A stretch of DNA of 64,000 bases from an uncultured Muribaculaceae bacterium (GTDB lineage Bacteria > Bacteroidota > Bacteroidia > Bacteroidales > Muribaculaceae): contig CAJTMY010000004.1 in NCBI GenBank assembly GCA_910577355.1, forward strand, positions 1 through 64,000. Reading direction: 5' to 3'. The position numbers were made by a program, and so were the translations under genes. Below, in pieces: positions 1 through 7,721 of the stretch. The notes below the pieces were generated by a model, which saw only the letters and a program-made list of their open reading frames with translations, made no database searches and had not been told where the DNA came from. Position 1 is the first letter of the stretch. Each line of letters begins with the position of its first letter.

Positions 1-52
1 ACATATTAACGCATCTGGTATATATGACACCTTTTGAAATATAATCTATATT

Positions 53-652
53 ATGGATAATACGGTATTACGCAAATTCATCATCCTCACAGCCGTCGTT
101 CTATTGATGCCTGTGGCTGCCATGTCGCAGCGTTGGGCATTGAAAACCAATATAATCGGTGATGCTGCGCTTAGCCCTAACGTGGCTGTGGAGGTTGGTC
201 TGGCTCCTAAATGGACGTTCGATCTTTCGGGACAGTTCAATGCGTGGACGATCGGTGACGGGCACAAGTGGAAGCACTGGGTGGTGCAGCCCGAGGCCCG
301 TTATTGGCTTTGCGAACGCTTCAGCGGACACTTTTTCGGCATCCATGCCCTCGGCGGACAATATAATGTGGGTCGTATCGGCATTAAATCGCTCGACTTC
401 CTCGGCACCGACTTCTCGCAGCTCGCCGACCGCCGCTATCAGGGCTGGGGCGCAGGTGCGGGCATAGCTTACGGTTATGCGTGGCCTGTAGACAAGCATT
501 GGAATATCGAGGCCGAGTTCGGCTTCGGATGGGTGTATACCCGCTCCGATATTTATCCCTGCGCCGAATGCGGCACCAAGATTCAGGAGGGCAAGGTGCA
601 CAACTATGTAGGCCCCACCAAGGTGGCGTTCAATATCGTATACGTATTTTAA
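53..652 (+). CDS. DUF3575 outer-membrane protein of fimbrial operon
   Basis: A 199-residue exported protein with an N-terminal signal peptide (hydrophobic core about residues 9-22, likely cut after the Ala-Met-Ser region). The segment from QRWALKTN through the WKHWVVQPEARYW stretch is typical of DUF3575, a predicted small beta-barrel family found beside Bacteroidales FimA/Mfa1 fimbrial genes. The end, with alternating aromatic residues and a terminal Phe (IVYVF), suits an outer-membrane barrel. It is the first gene of a six-gene plus-strand cluster, 15 bases before the DUF3868 gene. The role (assembly or anchoring accessory of the fimbria) is inferred from family and position. The start is an ATG directly before the signal peptide. 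No clear promoter is seen in bases 1-52. Confidence 0.88.
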   Translation: MDNTVLRKFIILTAVVLLMPVAAMSQRWALKTNIIGDAALSPNVAVEVGLAPKWTFDLSGQFNAWTIGDGHKWKHWVVQPEARYWLCERFSGHFFGIHALGGQYNVGRIGIKSLDFLGTDFSQLADRRYQGWGAGAGIAYGYAWPVDKHWNIEAEFGFGWVYTRSDIYPCAECGTKIQEGKVHNYVGPTKVAFNIVYVF

Positions 653-667
653 AAGTAATATCCGACA

Positions 668-2119
668 ATGAACAATAATATATTACTCGCCATACTTGCT
701 GCCGCAGCCGCTATCCCCTTAGCCTCGGCGCAGAATGTGAGGCATCTGAGCGTAAGCGACTTTGAGACAGGTCGCGACGGTTCGCGTTTCTTTGTCAACA
801 TGAATGTCGATCCGGCCAAGCTCGATCAGCGCACCAACCGCCGTGTGGAGCTGTTCCCCGTGATATACAGCGCCGACAGCACGCATCGCGTGGCGCTGCC
901 CTCGCTTACCGTGGCCGGCCGCAACATGTACTACTCGACACTGCGCAATGTGGATACGGCGCAGCCTACGTCGTTGTATCGGTCGGGGCGTGGCCCGGTG
1001 GTGAATTACAGCCACAGCGTGCCCTACGAAGACTGGATGGAAGTGTGCACCGTGGGCGTCGAGGCACGCAATACAGGCTGTTGCGGCGAGCCGCAGGGCA
1101 ATGAACTTGTGCCGGTGTCCGATCTCGACCTGCGTCCGCGCCGCTTTCAGCCGCACTTTGCCTACGTGGCTCCGGTCGATACGGCTACCAAGCGTTTCAA
1201 CCTGTCGGGTCGCGCCAACGTGCGCTTTATCGTCAACAAGACCAATATCGACTGGAAATATGCCAACAACTATGTGGAGCTCGACTCGATACTGCGCACA
1301 GTCAACGCTGTGAAAGACAATCCCGACGCTACGGTCGATTCGATCTTCCTCAAAGGCTTCGCCTCGCCCGAAGGCCCGTACGACAACAACGTGCGCCTTG
1401 CCAAAGGCCGTACCGAGGTCATAAAGGAATATGTGCGCAAGAATTCCACATTCCCCGCATCGGTATACCATACCGCGTCGGTGCCCGAGGACTGGGCGGG
1501 TCTGCGTGCATGGCTCGTGACTTCGTCGCTCGCCGACAAGGACGCGATGATAGCCTTTATCGACGACTCATCCATCCCCGCGCCGGTGCGCAACGACGAG
1601 TTCCGCCGCCGCTTCCCCAAGGATTATCCTTTCATACTCGACAATGTGTATCCGCCGCTGCGTCACACCGAATACCGTATCACATATACGGTGCGCAAGT
1701 ATCTGAATGTCGATGAGATACGCGAGGTGATGCGTACGCGCCCCTACAACCTGAGCCAGAACGAGCTTTTCCTGCTCGCCAACAGCTACAAGGCCGGCTC
1801 GCCCGAATATGACGAGGTGTTTGAAGTGGCCGTTCGCCTCTTCCCCGATAACACCACAGCTAATCTCAATGCCGCCAATACTGCCATGCACCGCGGCGAC
1901 TATGCCGCCGCCCGCCGTTATCTCGATCGAGCCGGCGATGCTCCCGAGGCTGTCTATGGCCGGGGAGTGCTCCTTGCACTTGAGGGCAATTACAGCGAGG
2001 CGCTGCCGCTGTTGCGCAAGGCGCAGCAGCTCGGTGTGGCCGAGGCCGCCGAGGCTGTCGGGCAGGCCGAGATGTGTCAGGCCGGTCCCAACGGCATCAC
2101 ATATTACGATGTAGACTGA
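668..2119 (+). CDS. DUF3868 fimbrial accessory protein with OmpA-like and TPR-like parts
   Basis: A 483-residue exported protein; residues 1-21 form a signal peptide ending SAQ. The N-terminal half matches the DUF3868 family usually found between a DUF3575 gene and a fimbrillin gene. Residues about 190-270 look OmpA-like (LKGFASPEGPYDNN followed by LAKGR, the fold that in other proteins binds peptidoglycan). The last 100 residues (about 375-470) are helical with TPR-like repeats rich in Ala, Leu and Tyr. It follows the DUF3575 gene by 15 bases and precedes the major subunit by 47. A periplasmic assembly or cell-wall anchoring role is likely but not shown. DUF3868 and OmpA-like are recognised from sequence; the TPR call is weaker. 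Confidence 0.85.
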   Translation: MNNNILLAILAAAAAIPLASAQNVRHLSVSDFETGRDGSRFFVNMNVDPAKLDQRTNRRVELFPVIYSADSTHRVALPSLTVAGRNMYYSTLRNVDTAQPTSLYRSGRGPVVNYSHSVPYEDWMEVCTVGVEARNTGCCGEPQGNELVPVSDLDLRPRRFQPHFAYVAPVDTATKRFNLSGRANVRFIVNKTNIDWKYANNYVELDSILRTVNAVKDNPDATVDSIFLKGFASPEGPYDNNVRLAKGRTEVIKEYVRKNSTFPASVYHTASVPEDWAGLRAWLVTSSLADKDAMIAFIDDSSIPAPVRNDEFRRRFPKDYPFILDNVYPPLRHTEYRITYTVRKYLNVDEIREVMRTRPYNLSQNELFLLANSYKAGSPEYDEVFEVAVRLFPDNTTANLNAANTAMHRGDYAAARRYLDRAGDAPEAVYGRGVLLALEGNYSEALPLLRKAQQLGVAEAAEAVGQAEMCQAGPNGITYYDVD

Positions 2120-2166
2120 AAATAATACATATAACTACAAAATATTAATCACTAAACATTCAAAGA

Positions 2167-4047
2167 ATGAAAGCACTTAATCTACTTCTTGCAGGAGCGC
2201 TCGCAATGGGCATGTGGTCCTGTTCCAGCGACGAGCCGGTGCCCGATCCCACCCCCGGGCCCGATTCCAAGGGTGATGTGTACGCAACCCTTACACTTGC
2301 GCTGCCCGGCAGTCGCTCGGAAACAAACACGCCCGGTGGCGACAATGGCGATTATCCCGCCAGTTCAACTAACGGCAACGAGGTCGGCAAAGATTACGAG
2401 AACAATGTTGACGCAATCTACGTGGTACTCGCACAGCGCGACGCTACTACTCAGAAGTTCACATACGCTGCAAAATCTTATTCAAGCTCTGTAAAGAATC
2501 AGTCGAACAGCGCGGCTACTTTCACTATTATTTTCCAATCAGACGATCTTGAAAAATTAGTAGGCAAAGGTCCCGAAACGGTTTATGTATTTACATACTG
2601 TAACCCCTCGGCTACTTTGAAAACATATCTTGATGGCCTTACGAGCGGAGAATTCGTTGATGAAGTGTATACCCTCGCAAACGAGAATGACGAGTCGTTC
2701 GCTGCCAAAAACAACTTCCTCATGACAAATGCGCTTCTTCGCTCAAAAGAAATTCCTGCGCATTCCACCCTTATCAAAGAGAATAATACCGTGGCAACAG
2801 CCTTTGATCTCGGCGAAGTCAAAGTGGAGCGTGTGGCATGCCGCTTCGACCTTGAGGAAAAACCCGCTGACGGCGACCTCCCCAAGAATGCCTATACCAT
2901 TGACGATAATGTGAGCGGACTGCCCATCGCATATGTCGAGGTAAACGGTATGGCTCTTATCAACGAGGCTAAGGAATTCTACTACCTTCCCCGCATGGCC
3001 GCTGCCGATCAGGATTGGACTACTACCACCGATCTTTGCGGATATGAGCGTGGCATTGGTACCGGTGATCAGAATTATGTAGTATCGCCCAACTATTCTC
3101 TCAAGAATGAGTTTGCCGCCGGTACTCTCGGTTATGACGGCATCAGCGACAACTACTTCTTCAATATCGGCATGAAGCCCAATCAGTACAATTATACATG
3201 GGTGACTTCCACCGAAGATAATGATGGCTGGACAGGTGCTGCCGGCACAAGCTACAAGATCTGGCGCTATGCCACCGAGAATACTATGCCCGTCAACGCA
3301 CAGAAGCACGGTATCACAACCGGTATCATCTTCCGCGCCGAGATGAAGGCTCTCCCCAATACAATGTGGGGCACTGTTGAAGGTGATGCTAAAAATCCCG
3401 CCGAGACTTTCGCCAACGCTCTTACAACCGGCGAAACCATCTATGCCTACACTCAGACTGAAGCCGGCAAGGATCTACAGGTCAACACCATGCTCGGTAC
3501 TGCCAAGGACGTATGGGCATACGCCTACACTCATAAGCAGTCGGAAATCCGTTCCAAGTTTGTTAGCGCTGTGGCTGCAGGTAAGTTCACTGTGACCATC
3601 GGTGGCACAGCTGTTACGACCGAAGATGACATATTCCCTGAGGTTAAGGAAGACGGTACATACAAGACCTTTGAGGAACTCCTTGCAGCTGTCAAGGTAA
3701 CCATGTTTGCCGCTAATTCCGTAAACGACGGTGGCCAGTATGTTCCTGCAAGCAATTACAACTTCGTAGCATATGCCCCCGATGAGGACGGCCACTACTA
3801 TACATACTATTACTACTACAACAAGCATAACGACCGATATAGTTCTGATGCTATGGGCATAATGGAGTTCGCCACAGTGCGCAACAACATCTATAAGCTC
3901 AAAGTTTCTACCGTAGCAGGTTTCGGCCAGCCCGGCGACGTTACTCCGACCCCCGGTACGAACGACAAGACTCCTGAAGTTTACTTCCAGGTATCGGCTC
4001 TCGTACTTGACTGGGTGGTTCGTGTTAATCCGGTTCCTCTGCAGTAA
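2167..4047 (+). CDS. Mfa1-family fimbria major subunit (fimbrillin)
   Basis: A 626-residue lipoprotein precursor. The signal peptide ends in a Bacteroidetes lipobox with Cys19 (MWSC), followed by an acidic and proline-rich linker. The body is the long two-domain beta sandwich of Mfa1-like fimbrillins, ending in a strand LDWVVRVN. In Porphyromonas, FimA/Mfa1 are exported as lipoproteins and cut after an Arg by gingipain so a strand is freed for donor-strand polymerisation; Arg50 (LPGSR) is a plausible equivalent site here, by inference only. It is followed by 116 noncoding bases with a GC-rich palindrome, then the anchor gene. At 626 residues it is slightly longer than many family members. It would form the fimbrial shaft on the outer membrane. 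Confidence 0.87.
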   Translation: MKALNLLLAGALAMGMWSCSSDEPVPDPTPGPDSKGDVYATLTLALPGSRSETNTPGGDNGDYPASSTNGNEVGKDYENNVDAIYVVLAQRDATTQKFTYAAKSYSSSVKNQSNSAATFTIIFQSDDLEKLVGKGPETVYVFTYCNPSATLKTYLDGLTSGEFVDEVYTLANENDESFAAKNNFLMTNALLRSKEIPAHSTLIKENNTVATAFDLGEVKVERVACRFDLEEKPADGDLPKNAYTIDDNVSGLPIAYVEVNGMALINEAKEFYYLPRMAAADQDWTTTTDLCGYERGIGTGDQNYVVSPNYSLKNEFAAGTLGYDGISDNYFFNIGMKPNQYNYTWVTSTEDNDGWTGAAGTSYKIWRYATENTMPVNAQKHGITTGIIFRAEMKALPNTMWGTVEGDAKNPAETFANALTTGETIYAYTQTEAGKDLQVNTMLGTAKDVWAYAYTHKQSEIRSKFVSAVAAGKFTVTIGGTAVTTEDDIFPEVKEDGTYKTFEELLAAVKVTMFAANSVNDGGQYVPASNYNFVAYAPDEDGHYYTYYYYYNKHNDRYSSDAMGIMEFATVRNNIYKLKVSTVAGFGQPGDVTPTPGTNDKTPEVYFQVSALVLDWVVRVNPVPLQ

Positions 4048-4075
4048 TAAGGAATCCTATCTGATACTTTAGTTG

Positions 4076-4091
4076 CGGCGGCATGCCGCCG
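4076..4091. repeat. 16-base GC-rich palindrome between shaft and anchor genes
   Basis: A perfect self-complementary stretch, CGGCGGCATGCCGCCG, lies 28 bases after the major-subunit stop codon and 72 before the anchor start. There is no T-tract after it, so it is not a classic intrinsic terminator. It could form a tight hairpin that slows 3' decay or limits read-through, which would fit a high ratio of shaft to anchor protein. The function is inference. Confidence 0.6.
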
Positions 4092-4163
4092 ATGCTCCCC
4101 ACAGGGTCGGGCGGCCTAATACCCTCCCGGCTCACAAATAAGACAAACTGATTTCTCTTTGAG

Positions 4164-5180
4164 ATGAACAAAGGCATTTTCGCAAATATATCCGGCAAGG
4201 CATTGGCTATGATGGCCGCCGCAGCTGTCGTGACGGGTCTAAGCTCGTGCGAGAGCATATACGACGACCTCGACCCGTGCCCGCAGGGCGTACGGCTCCG
4301 CTTCATATACGACTACAATATGGAGTTTGCCAACGCCTTCCCCTCGCAGGTCGACTGCCTCACCGTACTGTTCTACGACGAGGCGGGGCGCTATGTCGCC
4401 ACCCGCACCAACACCACCGACGAGTTGCACGACGAGAACTACCGCATGACTGTCGATCTCGATCCGGGTACATACACAATACTGGCTTACGGAGGCATGG
4501 CATGCGATGATGCCTCGTTCCACTTTGTGACGGAGCCTTCGGCTACTGCCTTGAAGGATATCAAGGTGGAGTTGAATGCCGATTGCCTCACTTCGCCCGT
4601 CGGCACCAACCTGCATCCACTGTTCTACGGCAAGCTCAACGTGGAGGTCGAATCAACCGATCTCACCTACCGCGAGTACACTCTGGAGATGATGAAGGAT
4701 ACCAACAATCTGCGTGTGATGTTGCAGCAGATCAACGGCGATCCTCTCGACTATGCGGAATTTGACTGGAAGGTGACCGACAACAACACTCTCTTTGCGT
4801 GGAACAATGACATAATACCTCAGATTCCCGTGGAATATCTGCCATGGGCTCAGGGTAATGTGTCGCCCGGCAATCTGCCCGACGGTACGCCCGCCTCGGT
4901 ATGCTGGTCGGAGATGTCGTTCTCGCGCCTTGTCACCGGCAATGAGCCGCATCTTGTAATCACCCGCCGCAGCGACGGCTATACCGTAGTGGATATTCCA
5001 CTCAACAATTATCTCGGCATCATGAAGTCGGAGCTGTTCAAGGATATGAAGCTTCAGGAATATCTCGACCGCGAAAGCCGTTGGGAGATGATCTTTTTCC
5101 TCGACCGCAACCACGCGTGGATCCAACTCCAGATCATAGTGGAGGACTGGGTGGTGCGTATCAATCGAATAGATGTTTAA
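4164..5180 (+). CDS. FimB/Mfa2-family fimbrial anchor subunit
   Basis: A 338-residue lipoprotein. The signal peptide ends with lipobox LSSC (Cys29), and the mature start has the family hallmark CESIYDDLDPC followed by a basic/aromatic strand (VRLRFIYDYN). The FimB/Mfa2 family anchors the fimbria base to the outer membrane and limits its length. The C terminus (VEDWVVRIN) closely resembles the end of the major subunit (LDWVVRVN). The gene lies 116 bases after the major subunit and 6 before the next subunit, so it is probably co-transcribed with both. The start ATG is preceded by a purine-poor region, so translation strength is unclear. The family call is strong. Confidence 0.9.
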   Translation: MNKGIFANISGKALAMMAAAAVVTGLSSCESIYDDLDPCPQGVRLRFIYDYNMEFANAFPSQVDCLTVLFYDEAGRYVATRTNTTDELHDENYRMTVDLDPGTYTILAYGGMACDDASFHFVTEPSATALKDIKVELNADCLTSPVGTNLHPLFYGKLNVEVESTDLTYREYTLEMMKDTNNLRVMLQQINGDPLDYAEFDWKVTDNNTLFAWNNDIIPQIPVEYLPWAQGNVSPGNLPDGTPASVCWSEMSFSRLVTGNEPHLVITRRSDGYTVVDIPLNNYLGIMKSELFKDMKLQEYLDRESRWEMIFFLDRNHAWIQLQIIVEDWVVRINRIDV

Positions 5181-5186
5181 TGTCTC

Positions 5187-6464
5187 ATGGGTTTTCTGCC
5201 GCGACATATCAACACTGTGCTGAGTGCTCTTACGGGCATGGCGATGCTGATGGTGGCCGGAGCATGCTCCGACACGGAGGCTCCCGTTCCTGCGCCCCCG
5301 GCCGACGGGCCTGTCGTCACACTGAGCCTTTCGGTTGGCATCAACTCGCCGCAGCAGATGCGCGACTCAAGGGCGGCAGGTGAATACCCCTCGGGATATC
5401 CCTACGATTTCGAGCCGGCAGCGACCGTGTGGGAGGGTATCAATACCCTGCGTATCATAATCGTGCGCCCCGACAACTCGGTAGAGGGCAACAGAATGTG
5501 GAATTTCTCCGATCTGATTCCGGCGGAGGGCAATCTGTACGGAGCGTTTGAGTTTCCGGTAAAGAGCGCCGAGAACAAGCGCGTATACCTCATCGCCAAC
5601 GAAGCATCCATAGCTCCGTCGGTCGATTGGACGCAATATGCCATAGGATCGCCGCTCGCACCCGCCACTGCCGAGAGGATGATGCAATATCAGCAGTGGC
5701 CAATGGCTGTCGCCGATTCGCTTGCCACGCCATATATCGACAATACGGGCGATGCCTCGGCCAAGAAATATGTGCCTATGAGCGAGTTCTTCGACACATA
5801 TATCGACGCTCCCGCCCAAGGAGCAACGACTACCACTCAAAAGGCCACGTACTTCATAACAAGAGGTGTCGTAAAATTCGGGTTTTCCATCGCGTCGCAG
5901 AACGCTCAGGGTGTGACGAATGTTCCCGTAAACAGTTTCAGGGTCAAGTCGTTGGTATTCCGCAATGTGATGCAGAAAGCCTATGTGTTCCCGTACGAGA
6001 CGGTATACATCCCTTCCAAGAGCGACAATACACTCGATTTCCGCAGGGTGATAGCACAATTCACCACTCCGGGTCTCAACGGCAACCTTGTGAGACCTTA
6101 TCATTTCCCTGTCGACAATATCGGCTTCGGTGTCAACGCCTCGGGCAGCAACTATGCCTCCACGCAGGTGTATATGCCGGAACTGTATTTCAACGAGACG
6201 ATGAACAATACCGACGGCAACCGCTTTGACATCGACGTGGAGGTGGAATTCGAGGGGATGGAGGGGTCCGTGAAATATTACCGGCTTGAGATGCCCAATC
6301 TGCCGAATTTCCCCCGCAATACCTTCGTGAAAGTCAACTTCACCATGAAGGAGAACGATCTCTCGGCTCAGGTGGATGTGGTGCCTTATATCGGCGTGGA
6401 GCTTAAACCTATCTTCGGCTTCACGCAGATAAATCCAAAAGATCCGCAGAATCAGCAACCGTAA
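5187..6464 (+). CDS. Fimbrial minor/tip subunit, FimA-like lipoprotein
   Basis: A 425-residue lipoprotein with lipobox AGAC (Cys27). The mature part begins with a spacer and a beta strand (VVTLSLSVG), typical of Bacteroidales FimA/Mfa-like subunits. The C-terminal segment (QVDVVPYIGVELKPIFGF) is the conserved end of fimbrillin-like proteins. The anchor gene ends 6 bases upstream and a thioredoxin lipoprotein begins 5 bases downstream. By analogy to the order major subunit, anchor, tip components in Porphyromonas fim and mfa loci, this is probably a tip or adaptor subunit, possibly with adhesive function. The exact position in the fimbria is inferred, not visible in sequence. Confidence 0.75.
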   Translation: MGFLPRHINTVLSALTGMAMLMVAGACSDTEAPVPAPPADGPVVTLSLSVGINSPQQMRDSRAAGEYPSGYPYDFEPAATVWEGINTLRIIIVRPDNSVEGNRMWNFSDLIPAEGNLYGAFEFPVKSAENKRVYLIANEASIAPSVDWTQYAIGSPLAPATAERMMQYQQWPMAVADSLATPYIDNTGDASAKKYVPMSEFFDTYIDAPAQGATTTTQKATYFITRGVVKFGFSIASQNAQGVTNVPVNSFRVKSLVFRNVMQKAYVFPYETVYIPSKSDNTLDFRRVIAQFTTPGLNGNLVRPYHFPVDNIGFGVNASGSNYASTQVYMPELYFNETMNNTDGNRFDIDVEVEFEGMEGSVKYYRLEMPNLPNFPRNTFVKVNFTMKENDLSAQVDVVPYIGVELKPIFGFTQINPKDPQNQQP

Positions 6465-6469
6465 ATTCT

Positions 6470-6985
6470 ATGCCTGTGCGTTTCTCCACGAGAAGATTGT
6501 GCGCGTCGATTCTTTTCCTTGCAGGCATGATGGCGGGATGTGTCAACGATGACGAGCCCGTGCTTGAATCGCTGGTGAAGGTCGGCGACCGTCTGCCGCA
6601 GTTTGAAGTGACTATGGATGACGGACACAAAATGTCGACCGGCGATCTTGCCGGACGGCGGTCGGTGGTGGTGCTGTTCACCACGTCGTGTGCCGACTGT
6701 CGCCGGTATCTGCCGGTGGTGGAGGATTTTCACCTTACAAAGCCCGAAGTGCCGATAGTGTGTATCGCCCGCAGCGAGGATGCGGCGACCCTGCGCTCAT
6801 ATTGGACGGCCAACGGCCTCACGCTGCCATACTCTCCTCAGCCCGACGACAAGATATACAGTCTTTTTGCTACCGGAGGTGTGCCGCGCACCTATGTGAG
6901 CGACGCCTCGTTCACGGTGATTGCCGAGTGGGACGATTCGCCCGTGCCGACGCTTGAGCAGCTTCTTGCAGCAGTGACAGAGTGA
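6470..6985 (+). CDS. TlpA-like thioredoxin-fold lipoprotein
   Basis: A 171-residue protein with a lipobox MAGC (Cys24) and a TlpA/AhpC-type thioredoxin fold. The active site is FTTSCADC with Cys74 and Cys77, and the cis-proline loop is GVPRTYV near residue 145. It should work as a membrane-tethered periplasmic thiol-disulfide oxidoreductase. It starts 5 bases after the fimbrial tip gene, so it is probably the last gene of the fimbrial operon. This suggests, by inference, redox control of a fimbrial subunit or of an assembly factor; several fimbrial proteins upstream carry few cysteines outside their lipoboxes, so the partner is unclear. Reductase versus oxidase activity cannot be told from sequence. 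Confidence 0.83.
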   Translation: MPVRFSTRRLCASILFLAGMMAGCVNDDEPVLESLVKVGDRLPQFEVTMDDGHKMSTGDLAGRRSVVVLFTTSCADCRRYLPVVEDFHLTKPEVPIVCIARSEDAATLRSYWTANGLTLPYSPQPDDKIYSLFATGGVPRTYVSDASFTVIAEWDDSPVPTLEQLLAAVTE

Positions 6986-7033
6986 ACCAATAGTTTGCAG
7001 ACCTTGTTGTATATGTACAAGCCCGTCTGTTTT

Positions 7034-7642
7034 ATGAAAAATATCGATACTTCTTTTTTCAGAGTCTCAACCGACAAACTACCCGTCGAAGCCGGCAATC
7101 TGCTTGTCGCCGATCCTTTTCTGAGCGAAATGTGGTTTGAGCGCGGAGTGATCTCGATCATCGACCACAACCCCGAGGAAGGCACCACCGGTGTTGTGCT
7201 CAACAATGCTCTTGAATCGGGTCTTGACGAGGTGCTCGACGGTATATGCCGTGAAGATAAGGTGCCGGTGTATTGCGGCGGTCCGCTGAGCCAGGACCGT
7301 TTGTTTTTCGTGCACACATTGGGCGAGACCATAATACCGCAGGCCAGGTGCTATGCTCCGGGGCTGTGGATAGGCGGTGACTTCGACTCGGCGATCGAGT
7401 ATGTGAACAACGGCTATCCCGTAGAAGGGTATCTGAGATTTTTTGTAGGTTACAGTGGATGGTCGGCAGGACAGCTCGACGATGAACTCGCCGCCGGCAC
7501 ATGGGCTGTGAAACGCGAGCTCGATGAGGTGATACCCCTTCTGGCCGGTTGCGGCGACCCTTACTGGCACCGCGTGGTGCACAGCATGGGCGAGCGCTAC
7601 CGGCAGTGGACTCTTCTGCCACAGGATGTAAAGGCCAACTGA
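7034..7642 (+). CDS. YqgE/AlgH family protein
   Basis: A protein of 202 residues from the ATG at 7034; upstream in-frame ATGs at 6995 and 7013 would add a short tail that does not look like the family. The start DTSFFRVSTDKLPVEAGNLL and the motif VVLNNALE followed by YCGGPLSQDRLFFVH are diagnostic for YqgE/AlgH (DUF179). The family is widespread, probably cytosolic, and its biochemical role is not settled; AlgH in Pseudomonas has been tied to regulation. It lies after the fimbrial operon and before lon. The inverted repeat at 7679-7716 probably ends its transcript. Confidence 0.87.
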   Translation: MKNIDTSFFRVSTDKLPVEAGNLLVADPFLSEMWFERGVISIIDHNPEEGTTGVVLNNALESGLDEVLDGICREDKVPVYCGGPLSQDRLFFVHTLGETIIPQARCYAPGLWIGGDFDSAIEYVNNGYPVEGYLRFFVGYSGWSAGQLDDELAAGTWAVKRELDEVIPLLAGCGDPYWHRVVHSMGERYRQWTLLPQDVKAN

Positions 7643-7665
7643 CATCATACATGTGTCATAAACAC

Positions 7666-7696
7666 TTTGTCATACGAAAAAAAATCGCTAACTTTG
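7666..7696 (+). promoter_or_regulatory. Bacteroidetes-type promoter of lon
   Basis: A TTTG at 7666-7669 and TAACTTTG at 7689-7696 are 19 bases apart, a full match to the Bacteroidetes primary sigma consensus. The expected start of transcription is near 7700, giving a leader of about 20 bases before the lon ATG. The -7 element is inside the inverted repeat at 7679-7716. Confidence 0.75.
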
Positions 7697-7716
7697 CACT
7701 CCGTTAGCGATTTTTT
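7679..7716. terminator. Perfect 14-base inverted repeat overlapping the lon promoter
   Basis: AAAAAATCGCTAAC (7679-7692) pairs perfectly with GTTAGCGATTTTTT (7703-7716) around a 10-base loop. In read-through RNA from yqgE it forms a hairpin ending in six U residues, so it can act as an intrinsic terminator, and the mirror A-run could serve the other strand. The left arm and loop contain the lon -7 box, so it could also be a DNA operator. Confidence 0.65.
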
Positions 7717-7721
7717 GGTAC

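Noticed and set aside
5367..6458. Long open frame on the minus strand opposite the fimbrial tip gene
   Set aside because: It mirrors the plus-strand lipoprotein gene, has no signal or known motif, and its composition is that of an antisense shadow of a GC-rich gene.
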